DNA from: an uncultured Sphingomonadaceae bacterium
Lineage (GTDB): Bacteria > Pseudomonadota > Alphaproteobacteria > Sphingomonadales > Sphingomonadaceae
Reading direction: 5' to 3'
DNA: 64,000 bases
NCBI GenBank assembly: GCA_947501695.1
Contig: CANMWO010000001.1
Location: 1,302,001 to 1,366,000 of the forward strand
Positions 63,389 to 64,000 of the stretch are shown piece after piece. Positions within the stretch are counted from its first letter, which is position 1. The number at the start of each line of letters is the position of its first letter. A program made the position numbers and the translations under genes. The notes beneath the pieces were generated by a model. It had not been told where the DNA came from, ran no database searches, and saw only the letters and a list, made by a program, of their open reading frames with translations.

Positions 63389-64000
63389 CTACATTTCGAA
63401 GCCCAGTGTAATGCCCCAACGGCGTGGCGGGCTGATGTTGTGGAAAGCAAACAGGGTGCCAACGGGCGTGTAGGAGACTTCGTATAATTCCTTGTTCAGG
63501 TTTTTAACAAAGACCGACACATAAAATTGGTCGCCGGGCACATCCCATTTTATGCTGGCATCGATTACGTCATAAGACGGAATACGGCCATCCAATGCGC
63601 CGGTGACCAGCAAGTTTTGCTTACCCACATGCGTCCAGTCGCCGCGGAAGGTGAGCAGTCCAGCATCACCCAGATTTGCCGCATAGCTAATCCCGCCGCC
63701 GAGTGTCCATTTTGGCGCTCTCGATATTTCTAGATTTGAATTATCGGTGATAACGGTATCGCCATTCAAATCCGCTTGATATTCATCATAGCTGGCGTTG
63801 TTATAGCCAACCGAAAAATCAAGGTTTAAGCCATTGACCGGAACAGCAGATACTTCCAGTTCAACACCCTTAACGGTCGCACTAGCAGCATTGTCCGTCA
63901 CAGTTTCCTGATTATTGCCGCCGGTTTGGCCTTGAAGACTTCTGATAACGGTGCGCTGCAGATCTTTATATTTGTTATAATAGACCGCTACGTTTGTCCG
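63389..64000 (-). CDS. TonB-dependent receptor, C-terminal part (continues beyond the window)
   Basis: The frame is open to the window edge, so this is the last 203 residues of a larger receptor. It shows beta-barrel strands (GLNLDFSVGYNNASYDEYQAD) and a C-terminal aromatic signature WGITLGFEM that inserts outer-membrane barrels. The segment TNVAVYYNKYKDLQRTVI continues upstream of the first methionine, which proves the frame begins earlier. It resembles the large receptor families common in sphingomonads. Its ligand is unknown. Confidence 0.85.
   Translation of the reverse strand, partial: RTNVAVYYNKYKDLQRTVIRSLQGQTGGNNQETVTDNAASATVKGVELEVSAVPVNGLNLDFSVGYNNASYDEYQADLNGDTVITDNSNLEISRAPKWTLGGGISYAANLGDAGLLTFRGDWTHVGKQNLLVTGALDGRIPSYDVIDASIKWDVPGDQFYVSVFVKNLNKELYEVSYTPVGTLFAFHNISPPRRWGITLGFEM

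Overview
The window is chromosomal DNA from an alphaproteobacterium of the order Sphingomonadales, most likely a marine Sphingorhabdus/Parasphingorhabdus-type lineage. The evidence is the moderate base composition (about half GC by eye), the divL-tsaE-amgK-murU-addB-addA-trxA and tpiA-secG-pyrG gene orders, an SdhE next to recG/mfd, a DOMON-like protein, a PEPxxWA-CTERM protein, TonB-dependent receptors and a GTTC-N7-GTTC LexA box. Almost all of it is core genome. There is no prophage, insertion sequence or CRISPR array.

Layout. 0-9.4 kb: NamZ-type muramidase with a DOMON-like partner, tyrS, a PilZ protein, recG, sdhE and mfd. 9.4-20.5 kb: a GGDEF(degenerate)-EAL protein divergent from moaA-nadK, tRNA-Asn, a TauE/SafE transporter, secA, and argJ-GST-inositol monophosphatase. 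20.5-31.9 kb: a long minus-strand operon running from divL (tyrosine in place of the phospho-histidine) through tsaE, amgK, murU and addBA to trxA. It links cell-cycle control, tRNA modification, peptidoglycan recycling and double-strand break repair. 32-33.7 kb: moaB, then a radical SAM gene behind a promoter overlapped by a LexA box. 33.7-41.1 kb: an alpha/beta hydrolase, a kynA-kynU pair, a PEP-CTERM protein, and mtnP converging on a radical SAM enzyme with two arsenosugar-type glycosyltransferase genes. 41.3-49 kb: acyl-CoA ligase, dnaE, glutathione peroxidase and lolDC.

49-54.7 kb: a small heat-shock gene with a ROSE-like RNA thermometer, a CRP-family regulator with a CRP-like site in its own promoter, pyrG, secG, an intergenic stretch with three copies of a 21-bp repeat, a decayed TIGR03643-type gene, and tpiA. 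54.8-58.4 kb: ppiD-like chaperone and trpE. 58.4-64 kb looks accessory: a DJ-1/PfpI protein, a TonB-dependent receptor, a DUF2946-like protein, a membrane protein of unknown function flanked by two copies of a dispersed repeat, and the C-terminal end of a second TonB-dependent receptor that runs off the window.

The most interesting signals are the SOS-controlled, possibly leaderless radical SAM gene; the MtnP/radical SAM/two-glycosyltransferase cluster, which could be a variant arsenosugar-like pathway; the ROSE element; an unassigned plus-strand terminator (possible small RNA) upstream of it; and the CRP self-site matched by the protein's recognition helix.
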